This document shows positions 8,341-15,142 of a DNA stretch of 17,325 nucleotides, in pieces; within the stretch, counting starts at the first letter, position 1; every line of letters starts with the position of its first letter. The DNA lies in the NCBI GenBank assembly GCA_016199665.1, contig JACQGG010000066.1:1-17325 (forward strand), given 5' to 3'. Made by a program: the position numbers and the translations under genes. The notes under the pieces are model-generated. The model saw nothing but the letters and a program-made list of their open reading frames with translations. It did no database searches and was not told the DNA's origin. The stretch is from Acidobacteriota bacterium (lineage in GTDB: Bacteria; Acidobacteriota; UBA6911; JACQSX01).

Positions 8341-8350
8341 TCAAACGCAG

Positions 8351-8356
8351 TAAAAT
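8351..8356 (+). promoter_or_regulatory. Candidate -10 element for the 109-residue membrane protein gene
   Basis: TAAAAT lies eight bases before ATG 8364, placing the predicted transcription start at or next to the start codon, which would give a leaderless mRNA. No convincing -35 is visible (CATACA at 17 bp). Weak evidence. Confidence 0.25.
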
Positions 8357-8363
8357 ACAAGGT

Positions 8364-8693
8364 ATGAAACGAGCTTTTTATTGGGGTCTAGGGGTCGTTG
8401 TCGCGACAACCCTGGTCTCAAAGCTTCTGTTCGACCGTTATTCCGTTCCCCTGATATACATCGTGGTTGTCAATGCGACTCTGCAGAAGGCGCCTTCAAA
8501 TGACCGAGCTAGATTGGAAGCGGCATTTGAACAGGGGCTGCGGAAGGCAGACCAGCACCGGGAGGGCCAGGTTTTTCTGGATACCCTGTTTGCTATTTCG
8601 CAACGCGTGGAAAAAGTACAGAAACTCAGTGAAGCAGGCAGCGCCGAAATCATAAGAATGCTGGACAAGTTTTCAAACGAGACCGGGCCATGA
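8364..8693 (+). CDS. Small membrane-anchored protein, unknown function
   Basis: The protein has 109 residues from ATG 8364, beginning MKRAFYWGLG. A hydrophobic segment at about residues 5-20 is followed by a second hydrophobic stretch near 27-40 (VPLIYIVVVNATL). The rest is a charged, helix-prone domain (residues about 42-105) with no recognisable motif. The family is not recognised. An upstream in-frame ATG at 8322 would add 14 residues, but it lies before the candidate -10 element and inside the divergent promoter, so I prefer 8364. A partial AAGG (8359-8362) sits too close to the start to be a standard ribosome-binding site. The gene diverges from the RDD cluster and stands alone on its strand. 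Coding is likely from length and architecture; function is unknown. Confidence 0.6.
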   Translation: MKRAFYWGLGVVVATTLVSKLLFDRYSVPLIYIVVVNATLQKAPSNDRARLEAAFEQGLRKADQHREGQVFLDTLFAISQRVEKVQKLSEAGSAEIIRMLDKFSNETGP

Positions 8694-8729
8694 CAATTGG
8701 CGGACGAGCCGCTTCGCCCCTGATGAACG

Positions 8730-8756
8730 GTGGCAGGTTGAAATGCCACATTATTT
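8730..8756 (+). terminator. Candidate hairpin terminator downstream of the 109-residue gene
   Basis: A 6-bp stem GTGGCA/TGCCAC (8730-8735 and 8744-8749, loop of eight) is followed by ATTATTT, 36 bp after the stop codon. The T-tract is imperfect. The rest of the gap 8694-8934 holds the palindromes and the pyrimidine-rich stretch listed separately, and no gene that I can support. Confidence 0.3.
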
Positions 8757-8828
8757 GGGAACCATGGCCGCGTTTCCGGAGTCTAATTTGGCAGGGGAGT
8801 TGATGATGTCCGGGCGGAGAAAGCGGCA

Positions 8829-8851
8829 GTAGCGCTACACAGCTTGCTGTG
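8829..8851. repeat. Two abutting palindromes, REP-like
   Basis: GTAGCGCTAC (8829-8838, a perfect 10-bp palindrome) shares its last base with CACAGC-TT-GCTGTG (8838-8851, 6-bp arms). The pair sits between the ends of two convergent genes, a typical location for dispersed palindromic elements. Whether it recurs in the genome cannot be seen here. Confidence 0.5.
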
Positions 8852-8881
8852 GGTTGATGGCTGTTTTCGGCCTTCTGCCTT

Positions 8882-8903
8882 CCGCTTTCTACTGACCGCT
8901 TTC
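8882..8903. repeat. Direct repeat CCGCTTTC, two copies
   Basis: Copies at 8882-8889 and 8896-8903 lie in a pyrimidine-rich stretch just beyond the 3' end of the minus-strand propeller gene. It looks like low-complexity intergenic sequence; no function is evident. Confidence 0.4.
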
Positions 8904-8934
8904 CGACTTGCGTACTCCGTCAGTTTCCTCAGAC

Positions 8935-11145
8935 CTACATTCTAACGACAATCTTAGCCGTGGCAACATTCCCGACCGTGTCAGTCACACGGATTCCCAC
9001 CGTGTGCTCTCCGGGGGTGGCCTGCGCGGCAAACTGGAACTCTTCCTTCAGACTGTCTGTGATTCCGTCCATCGGGTAAATAATCTCCCATTCCCCGCCG
9101 TCTATGGAATACTCGGCCGCATAGAGCGGCGTGACGTCGCTTTGGGCCTCGAACCTCACTTCGAGGCCGTTCACTTTTACTTCGCTGCTCTTGACAGAGA
9201 TTCGCGGAGGCGAGTTGGTGATGCTAAACGGCTTGCTCACCATTTCGTCGGTCAGAGCCATCTCCTTCGGATTGGACGGGGAGTCGCTGGCCGCGATCTT
9301 GACCGTGTAAGTGCCTTCGGCCATAGTTCGACTGTCGATTGTGTAAGTCGTTTCCGTGAGGTTTGCTTCCAGCAGCTTCCATCTTGATTCGCTTTCGCCC
9401 TTGAAGTAGATCGAGTACTCGAGATCGTCCCCGTTGTCGTCACGAGCCTCCCAGCTCAGGGACTGGGCACCCGGCTGATAGACGCGCCGCGGCATGGGTC
9501 GCACCGACTGAGGTTCCACCTCGCGGGCAAAGCGAGACGTGGGAGACGGGCCGCGAGTCTGAGAACGTCCCGTCGTGACCGCACCGCCTGAAGACCCCGC
9601 TGGGAACTGCTGAAATGCGATTCCCGGCGGGTGGATCGTCACGCCGGTAACCTGAGGAGGAACATTCCGCTGCAGGTAGCTGACCGACACGGAGCGGACC
9701 GCATTCGAGCTGGACAGAACTGTCCCGGCTCTCGCATTTCCGGGAAATTGGAGCTTCCACTGCAGGAATCTGGCAGGCGGACTTTTAACGGGTTCTCCCC
9801 CGGCCCGAGTATAAGGTCCCTCCCAGTCTGCCCAGGAGGTATCCGGGTTCCGCGTGTTGCCGGAGCGCGTGTATAGCTCTATGCCAGCCCCAGTAAATTC
9901 CTCTACCCGCCATCGGATTGTCCCCCACTTTGAAGGAATCTTCGCATCCAGAATTTCCGACTCGTACCAGCCGGCCGCCGACGGCGTCAGACTTAGTTCG
10001 AACACTTTCCCCAGATTGCTGGTGGCGGCGACGATACGGGATCCCTGCTCCAGCAGGCCGGTGACTTGATCTTCAGGGGCCTGGAGCAGCAGGGTTACAG
10101 AACGATTGCGGTCGACTGAGAAGATGTGGCCCCGCCTGCCGGATCCAATCAGCACGGTTCCATCGTTGCGGACCAGCAGGGAATAAAACAGATCTTCATC
10201 GGAAGCGAACAGTGTCTCCACGATACCGTCTTTGGAGATGCGATAGGCCTCGCTTCGTCTTCCTTCTGTGCGGGGCGCAGCAGGAGATAGCGCACCGCCG
10301 GATGGTTCAGTCTCCGCCTGCGGAACGGGCTGCGCTCCCGACAGGAGCCGGACACCGGGGGGGACCCGCCTCGGCTCCTCTGCTTCACTAGCAGGTGCTT
10401 CGCTGGAAGCGATGGCGGCAGCGTAAACCAGGCCGGTGCGGTCCACCGCGAGAGCCTTGACTTCCGACAGACTGGAGTCATGGATGACGAATGCTTTTCC
10501 CTTGGAATCAACGCGATAGATGTAGCCGTTCGGGGAGCTGCCCGCCAACAAGTCGTCGCCATCGGTGGACAGCGCCGTGATGTGCGTTTCCGAGCTGTCA
10601 TAAAACTGGGTCCCTTCGCCGCTGCGATTCACTTTGAAAATTACCCCGCGCGGTCCTGTGGCCACAAACAGATTTCCCTGGCGGTCAAAGGTCAACGCCC
10701 AAATGTATTTTTCTTTCGGGTCGAAGAATTCGCGGGCCTGCCCTGCTGCTGAGATTTCATACACCTTGCCGTCCGGCGAAGAACCCGCGTAGAGGCTTCC
10801 CCGGGCATCGGCCGCAAGAGCGTAGACGGCAACTTCCCTGAGGGAAGCATGCTCGGTTACCTTCGCATCCGGATCCATCTTGAAGATTTTGCCTTCGTTG
10901 CCGGTTCCCAGGTAGACGGCGCCGGATCCGTCCCGCGCCGTGGAAAAAATGTAAGCCTGCCCCGTGTCGCCTTTTTGTTCGAACCAAGGCGCCAGCACAA
11001 TGCGCCCGTCACTGGTCAGTGACACACCGCGCAGCTTCCCCCGGAGCAATTCCGCTTGGGTGGAGAGGCTCCAGGTCTTCGGCTCGCTCGCCACCAGGCT
11101 CAGTAAGAAGAAGAGAGTAAGAATCGGGCCAACCGTGCATTTCAT
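8935..11145 (-). CDS. Secreted beta-propeller protein with C-terminal beta-sandwich domains
   Basis: The protein has 736 residues and a signal peptide (MKCTVGPILTLFFLLSLVAS; cleavage near residue 20). Residues about 35-390 form propeller-like repeats with the pattern Y-x-G-x-x-x-x-G-x-[IV]-[FY] near 78, 119, 160, 200, 331 and 371, resembling SMP-30/WD40-like and NHL propellers. A low-complexity, alanine-, proline- and glutamate-rich insert (about 245-298) interrupts the fifth repeat. Residues about 395-490 form a separate beta domain (SWADWEGPY, then ARFLQWKLQF). After a linker come two Ig/FN3-like beta-sandwiches (about 555-645 and 648-736). No catalytic residues are identifiable, so binding or a structural role is likely. 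ATG 11145 has AAGGAG ten bases upstream. It follows the S55 protease gene on the same strand after 90 bp without a clear terminator, suggesting co-transcription. Confidence 0.8.
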   Translation of the reverse strand: MKCTVGPILTLFFLLSLVASEPKTWSLSTQAELLRGKLRGVSLTSDGRIVLAPWFEQKGDTGQAYIFSTARDGSGAVYLGTGNEGKIFKMDPDAKVTEHASLREVAVYALAADARGSLYAGSSPDGKVYEISAAGQAREFFDPKEKYIWALTFDRQGNLFVATGPRGVIFKVNRSGEGTQFYDSSETHITALSTDGDDLLAGSSPNGYIYRVDSKGKAFVIHDSSLSEVKALAVDRTGLVYAAAIASSEAPASEAEEPRRVPPGVRLLSGAQPVPQAETEPSGGALSPAAPRTEGRRSEAYRISKDGIVETLFASDEDLFYSLLVRNDGTVLIGSGRRGHIFSVDRNRSVTLLLQAPEDQVTGLLEQGSRIVAATSNLGKVFELSLTPSAAGWYESEILDAKIPSKWGTIRWRVEEFTGAGIELYTRSGNTRNPDTSWADWEGPYTRAGGEPVKSPPARFLQWKLQFPGNARAGTVLSSSNAVRSVSVSYLQRNVPPQVTGVTIHPPGIAFQQFPAGSSGGAVTTGRSQTRGPSPTSRFAREVEPQSVRPMPRRVYQPGAQSLSWEARDDNGDDLEYSIYFKGESESRWKLLEANLTETTYTIDSRTMAEGTYTVKIAASDSPSNPKEMALTDEMVSKPFSITNSPPRISVKSSEVKVNGLEVRFEAQSDVTPLYAAEYSIDGGEWEIIYPMDGITDSLKEEFQFAAQATPGEHTVGIRVTDTVGNVATAKIVVRM

Positions 11146-11193
11146 TCCAGCTTGTCTCCTTTGTCCCCAGAAGAGGGAAAGTTTAACTCAAAT

Positions 11194-11212
11194 GCGGATT
11201 TGGAGCGGATTT
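11194..11212. repeat. Direct repeat GCGGATTT, two copies one helical turn apart
   Basis: Copies at 11194-11201 and 11205-11212 repeat with an 11-bp period in the gap between the S55 gene and the propeller gene. The first also sits in an inverted repeat CAAAT/ATTTG (11189-11193 and 11198-11202). The spacing fits a tandem binding site on one DNA face, but chance is possible. Confidence 0.35.
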
Positions 11213-11235
11213 CAAATTGCAGGGCGGTGAGACCC

Positions 11236-13029
11236 TCAGTCAATCACCTCGATGCGGACGATGCGCTGGCCGGTCATGACAAAGTCACTCTGCGGAAGCT
11301 CGTATTCCCGGTAGACCGATTTTCGAAGCGGGTTGATTCCCCCCGACGTTTTGCTGGACTTGAGAATGGAAAGCACCGACGGAGGCAGGCCGGACAGAAT
11401 CTCCCCCCGGATCATTGCGCCGGGTTCGTCGCGATAAACGCGGATGTAAAGCCGGTCATTCTTCTTGATGTTATTAATGGCGCGGATCAACTGGCCGATG
11501 CTCTTCGGTACAAACAATCCCGGCGTTTCGTCGGCGTCCCGCTGAGCCAGGGTGCTCCCGTCGCTAACCATGACAAACATGGGTCCGGGCACGACGTCGT
11601 CCGGGATGTTGATGGGATATTTCTGAGAGACAACTTCTCCGCTGCTCTTTTTCATGAAAAGCGTCAGCTCTAAATCGTCTCCCGCACGCACGCGGCTCTT
11701 GTTCTCCCACAGGCCCTCCAGAACGGCCTGCCGGGTTTCCTCGAGTGCGACTATGTCAACGTCCACCTTCTCCAGCTCCATTTCCCGAAAGCCGCTGTTG
11801 AGGAGGAATTCGACCGGAGCCGAAACCGTTAGGGACGCAAATACTGGAGTGTTAGCCGCGGCGCTGACGCTGTTTTCCATACTGACTTCGGGGTGGTCCC
11901 GCACGGCAATCCGCGTTTTCAACTGCAGCGTCTGATGCCCAATGCCCCGTTCCGAGCTAACCAGGGTGTTGAAGACGGTGAAATTCATCAGGAACGGCGT
12001 CAGGAAGGGATCGGTCACCACTTCATAGTTGAACGTTGTCTTCTCGTTCCGGCTGGTGGTCAAGCGGATGGTCACCGGAATCATCCGGGGTTTCCTTCCC
12101 GCGATGCCCAGAATGCCCGTGGCCCTGTCCTGGACAACGGCGCCGACCGGCTCCATGGTTTGCGACACCTTGCTGCTCGCCTGAAGATTGGGTAACAGCG
12201 CCACGACCTCTGCATGATTGAGGGGTAGTTCCGTGTAACCGATTCCCAGGAACGGATGTCCGAAGGCATAAATGCGGTCTCCGTCGACGTAGGTCACTGT
12301 TCCCGAAGCGTTGATGTCCATATCCCCCCGGATGAGCTGTACCGACAGGGTAGAGCCGGGCTTGAGGACCGCTCCCATTCCGGCGGCTTTCGGCAAACTG
12401 CCGCTGACTCCCCCCATGACCGGCGCAAATCCCATCGCCTGCAACTGAGGCGCAAATTGAGCGATTGCGGCAGGGTGAAATCCGGAAAACGACAAAGGAG
12501 TTCCGATCGGGATCAGAGAAGAAGAAAGCCCTGAAACAGCGAACCCGGCGCCTGCGTTGCGGAATGCTGAAACGGTCGTCGGGGAGGGACTCAGCAAGGA
12601 CAGCAGCCGAATCGGCTTCGGAGTGTCGGAATCCCTCAGAACGGCGTCTTTTTCTTCAAAAATGTCGACGATTTCCTGAATCGGAGTGATGCCGGCGATG
12701 GCCTCCTTGGAAAACGCCATCGCGTACGCGACGGCGCCTGCAATCTTGCCATCGATGTAAACCGGGCTGCCACTCATTCCCTGAAACACTCCCACAGTTT
12801 CTATGGCCCCGCCGGAGAGTCTGGCCAGTATCTGATTCTGGTGCGGGCCGGAATTGTGGAGGACCCCCAGAATCTCAACCTGAAACTCTTCGATCGTGTC
12901 GCCATTAAAAACGGTTCGGCCAATTCCCTTCTGGCCCGGAACTATATTTTCAATGGGATAAAAATCAGCCGCCGGCGCCGAAGCAGAAACAAGCAGCACC
13001 GCAGCCAGCAAAGCAGCAAACCGCCTCAT
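11236..13029 (-). CDS. SpoIVB peptidase S55 domain protein, exported
   Basis: The protein has 597 residues from ATG 13029, with a signal peptide (MRRFAALLAAVLLVSASAPAA). The mature N-terminus carries the S55 domain: PGQKGIGRTVF near residues 31-41, then GMSGSP-x-YIDGK-x-AGAVAY at about 84-102. The first serine of GMSGSP (residue 86) matches the catalytic serine of SpoIVB. Another conserved block with AFGHP-x-LGIG lies near 255-264 and may supply the histidine (258). The last 300 residues are beta-rich and unassigned. In Bacillus SpoIVB the GMSGSP motif is near the C-terminus, so here the order is different. The upstream in-frame ATG at 13092 coincides with the predicted transcription start, so I use 13029, which also gives a clean signal peptide. 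Likely a periplasmic serine protease or a protease-like protein; substrate unknown. Confidence 0.87.
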   Translation of the reverse strand: MRRFAALLAAVLLVSASAPAADFYPIENIVPGQKGIGRTVFNGDTIEEFQVEILGVLHNSGPHQNQILARLSGGAIETVGVFQGMSGSPVYIDGKIAGAVAYAMAFSKEAIAGITPIQEIVDIFEEKDAVLRDSDTPKPIRLLSLLSPSPTTVSAFRNAGAGFAVSGLSSSLIPIGTPLSFSGFHPAAIAQFAPQLQAMGFAPVMGGVSGSLPKAAGMGAVLKPGSTLSVQLIRGDMDINASGTVTYVDGDRIYAFGHPFLGIGYTELPLNHAEVVALLPNLQASSKVSQTMEPVGAVVQDRATGILGIAGRKPRMIPVTIRLTTSRNEKTTFNYEVVTDPFLTPFLMNFTVFNTLVSSERGIGHQTLQLKTRIAVRDHPEVSMENSVSAAANTPVFASLTVSAPVEFLLNSGFREMELEKVDVDIVALEETRQAVLEGLWENKSRVRAGDDLELTLFMKKSSGEVVSQKYPINIPDDVVPGPMFVMVSDGSTLAQRDADETPGLFVPKSIGQLIRAINNIKKNDRLYIRVYRDEPGAMIRGEILSGLPPSVLSILKSSKTSGGINPLRKSVYREYELPQSDFVMTGQRIVRIEVID

Positions 13030-13097
13030 GACAGATAACAACCCTCTATTCAAGGAAATCTTGAAGCCCTTTCTTAGTGTCCCCATTATCAACTCTC

Positions 13098-13106
13098 ATT
13101 ATAGCA
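13098..13106 (-). promoter_or_regulatory. Extended -10 promoter for the S55 protease gene
   Basis: The minus strand reads TGCTATAAT, a perfect extended -10 (TGn plus TATAAT, with TATAAT at 13103-13098). The -35 region is poor (GCTCGA at 17 bp), as is common for extended -10 promoters. Predicted start near 13091 leaves an untranslated leader of about 60 bases before ATG 13029. Confidence 0.6.
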
Positions 13107-13143
13107 GGGTGGAGGACACTTCGAGCAACGATGTTCCTTGGAA

Positions 13144-13152
13144 TGTTATACT
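13144..13152 (+). promoter_or_regulatory. Extended -10 promoter for hslVU
   Basis: TGTTATACT (TG at 13144-13145, TATACT at 13147-13152) matches an extended -10 with five of six bases of the hexamer. No good -35 is visible. Transcription would start near 13159, about 23 bases before ATG 13182. An imperfect palindrome, TTCC-TT-GGAA (13134-13143), lies just upstream and could be an operator. I see no CIRCE element. Confidence 0.5.
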
Positions 13153-13181
13153 CAGCATTTCGCATGGGCCGCAACCAGAAT

Positions 13182-13742
13182 ATGCACGGGACAACAATCA
13201 TCCTGGTCCGCGACGCTTCCGCTGTCGCCATGGCGGGCGATGGGCAAGTTACGCTTGGCAAGACGGTGTTGAAGCACGGGGCGCGAAAGCTTCGCCGTCT
13301 TTACGACGGTAAAGTCATTGCCGGTTTTGCGGGCTCAACTGCAGACGCCTTTGCGCTGTTTGCCAGGTTTGAGGCCAAGCTGGAGCAGTTTAACGGAAAC
13401 CTCTCGCGCGCGGCGGTCGAACTTGCCAAAGAATGGCGGATGGACCGGGCACTGCGCCACCTGCAGGCCCTACTGATAGTTGCCGACCAAAAGAATTCCT
13501 TTTTGATCTCAGGGACCGGCGATCTGATTGAGGCCGATGATGGAATCATCGCCGTGGGTTCCGGCGGCCCGTACGCGCTTTCGGCGGCGCGCGCGTTGAG
13601 CCGGCACACCGGGCTGAATGCCCGCCAGATCGCGGAAGAAGCTCTGCGCATTGCCGGCGAGATTTGCATCTTCACCAATGACCACGTCCAGGTGGAGGAA
13701 TTGGCGGCAGCCGGGGAAGAGAAGGAAGAGGCGCGCTCATGA
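13182..13742 (+). CDS. hslV: ATP-dependent protease peptidase subunit HslV (ClpQ)
   Basis: HslV is the threonine peptidase that forms the double-ring core of the HslVU protease in the cytoplasm and degrades unfolded or regulatory proteins after unfolding by HslU. The protein has 186 residues and starts MHGTTI. Removal of MHG exposes the catalytic Thr (residue 4), and this numbering puts the expected active-site partners Asp17, Lys33 and Ser124 of the mature protein in place (AGDGQ, GARK, GSGG). Other family blocks are AGFAGSTADAF, FEAKLEQFNGNL and GEICIFTND. The acidic tail EEKEEARS is slightly longer than in many homologues. ATG 13182 is chosen for the MHG-TT propeptide and its place about 23 bases after the predicted transcription start; upstream in-frame ATGs exist at 13164, 13143 and 13131. 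The stop overlaps the hslU start (ATGA). Confidence 0.97.
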   Translation: MHGTTIILVRDASAVAMAGDGQVTLGKTVLKHGARKLRRLYDGKVIAGFAGSTADAFALFARFEAKLEQFNGNLSRAAVELAKEWRMDRALRHLQALLIVADQKNSFLISGTGDLIEADDGIIAVGSGGPYALSAARALSRHTGLNARQIAEEALRIAGEICIFTNDHVQVEELAAAGEEKEEARS

Positions 13743-15142
13743 CCATATATCTTTCTGGCGAAATAGAAACAGTCGAGCCGCCGGTCAATCTGGATGAAAT
13801 GACTCCCCGGCAAATTGTGGCGGAGCTGGACAAGTATGTCGTGGGCCAGAAAGAAGCCAAGCGAGCCGTCGCCATCGCGCTGCGAAACAGGATCCGAAGG
13901 CAGAAGTTGAACGATGAGATGGCCGAAGAAGTGGCCCCGAAGAACATCATCATGATTGGTTCCACCGGGGTTGGAAAGACCGAAATTGCGCGTCGCTTGG
14001 CTAAATTGACCAACTCGCCGTTCTTGAAAGTCGAGGCGAGCAAGTTCACAGAAGTGGGCTACGTGGGCCGCGATGTCGAATCGATGATTCGTGATCTGAC
14101 CGAAATTGCCGTCGAGATGGTTCGAATGGAAAAGGTCGTGGATGTCGAAGAGAAGGCGGAGAACGGGGCGCAGGAAAAGATCCTGGACCTGTTGCTGCCG
14201 CCGCTGCAATCCCCGCCAGGCGACGGCACGGCGGGAGCGGGGAACGAGATATCGGAACGCTTTCAAAGAACTCGGGAAAAGCTTCGCCAGCAGCTGTTGG
14301 AGGGAAAACTTGACGACCGCATAGTGGAGATCGAGGTGCGCGACCGGTCCTTTCCCTCCTTTGAGATCATCACCAACTCCGGCGTGGAAGAAATGGATAT
14401 CAATGTCAAGGAGATGCTGCCCGGGCTGTTTGGAAGCAGGACGAAGAAGCGCACTATGAATGTCTCCGAGGCAATCGAGTACTTGATTCAGGAAGAGGAA
14501 TCCAAGCTGATCGACATGGATCAGGTGGCGCGCGAGTCGGTAGAGCGGGTGGAAGAATCCGGCATCATCTTCCTCGACGAAATTGACAAGATCGCCGGCC
14601 GCGAATCGGGGCATGGCCCGGACGTGAGCCGCGAAGGGGTGCAGCGCGACATTCTTCCCATCGTGGAAGGCACGACGGTGAACACCAAATACGGCATGAT
14701 TCGCACCGACCACGTTCTGTTTATCGCCGCCGGGGCATTTCACGTGAGCAAACCCTCGGATCTGATACCGGAGCTACAGGGACGATTTCCCATCCGCGTG
14801 GAACTGAAAAGTCTGAGCGAGGCGGATTTCATTCGAATTTTGACGGAGCCGAAGAACGCGTTGATCAAACAGTACATGGCGCTGATGGAAACTGAAGGCG
14901 TAAACCTGGAATTCAGTGAGGAAGCCATCAAGCAAATCGCCCATTATGCAGCCCTGGTGAACGAGGCCAACGAAGACATCGGCGCGCGAAGGCTGCATAC
15001 CATCATGGAGGCGCTGCTGGATGAGATCTCCTTTGAAGGTCCGGATTTGGTGGAGAAGCGCCAGGTCATCGATGCCACTTACGTTCACAGGATGCTGGCT
15101 GAAATTGTCAGGGACCAGGACCTTTCCCGGTATATCTTGTAA
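13739..15142 (+). CDS. hslU: ATP-dependent protease ATPase subunit HslU (ClpY)
   Basis: HslU is the AAA+ unfoldase ring of the HslVU protease; it binds, unfolds and threads substrates into HslV. The protein has 467 residues, a normal length. Visible motifs are Walker A GSTGVGKT (74-81), the pore loop GYVG (107-110) followed by RDVES, the inserted I domain (about 110-240), Walker B IIFLDEID (276-283), the arginine-finger region LQGRFP (346-351), the sensor-2 GARR (415-418), and the C-terminal LSRYIL that docks into HslV. The ATG overlaps the hslV stop by four bases and is preceded by GGAAGAGG, so translation is probably coupled and the subunits made in step. The I domain contains a glycine- and alanine-rich stretch (about 157-170) that is likely a flexible loop. 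No defects are seen. Confidence 0.98.
   Translation: MTIYLSGEIETVEPPVNLDEMTPRQIVAELDKYVVGQKEAKRAVAIALRNRIRRQKLNDEMAEEVAPKNIIMIGSTGVGKTEIARRLAKLTNSPFLKVEASKFTEVGYVGRDVESMIRDLTEIAVEMVRMEKVVDVEEKAENGAQEKILDLLLPPLQSPPGDGTAGAGNEISERFQRTREKLRQQLLEGKLDDRIVEIEVRDRSFPSFEIITNSGVEEMDINVKEMLPGLFGSRTKKRTMNVSEAIEYLIQEEESKLIDMDQVARESVERVEESGIIFLDEIDKIAGRESGHGPDVSREGVQRDILPIVEGTTVNTKYGMIRTDHVLFIAAGAFHVSKPSDLIPELQGRFPIRVELKSLSEADFIRILTEPKNALIKQYMALMETEGVNLEFSEEAIKQIAHYAALVNEANEDIGARRLHTIMEALLDEISFEGPDLVEKRQVIDATYVHRMLAEIVRDQDLSRYIL

Noticed and set aside
8231..8344. N-terminal extension of the RDD protein to ATG 8344
   Set aside because: The extra 38 residues would begin upstream of a good promoter and do not resemble the family, whose zinc ribbon normally sits at the very start.
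8694..8934. Possible small gene or RNA in the largest intergenic gap
   Set aside because: I found only palindromes, a weak hairpin and pyrimidine-rich sequence, with no start plus ribosome-binding site and no recognisable RNA family.
13077..13181. N-terminal extension of HslV to 13077
   Set aside because: HslV needs a short propeptide before the catalytic Thr; the extension also overlaps the promoter region and the divergent gene's leader.
13301..14743. 480-codon open frame on the minus strand across hslV and hslU
   Set aside because: Both hslV and hslU are unmistakable on the plus strand; the antisense translation resembles no protein and has no ribosome-binding site.
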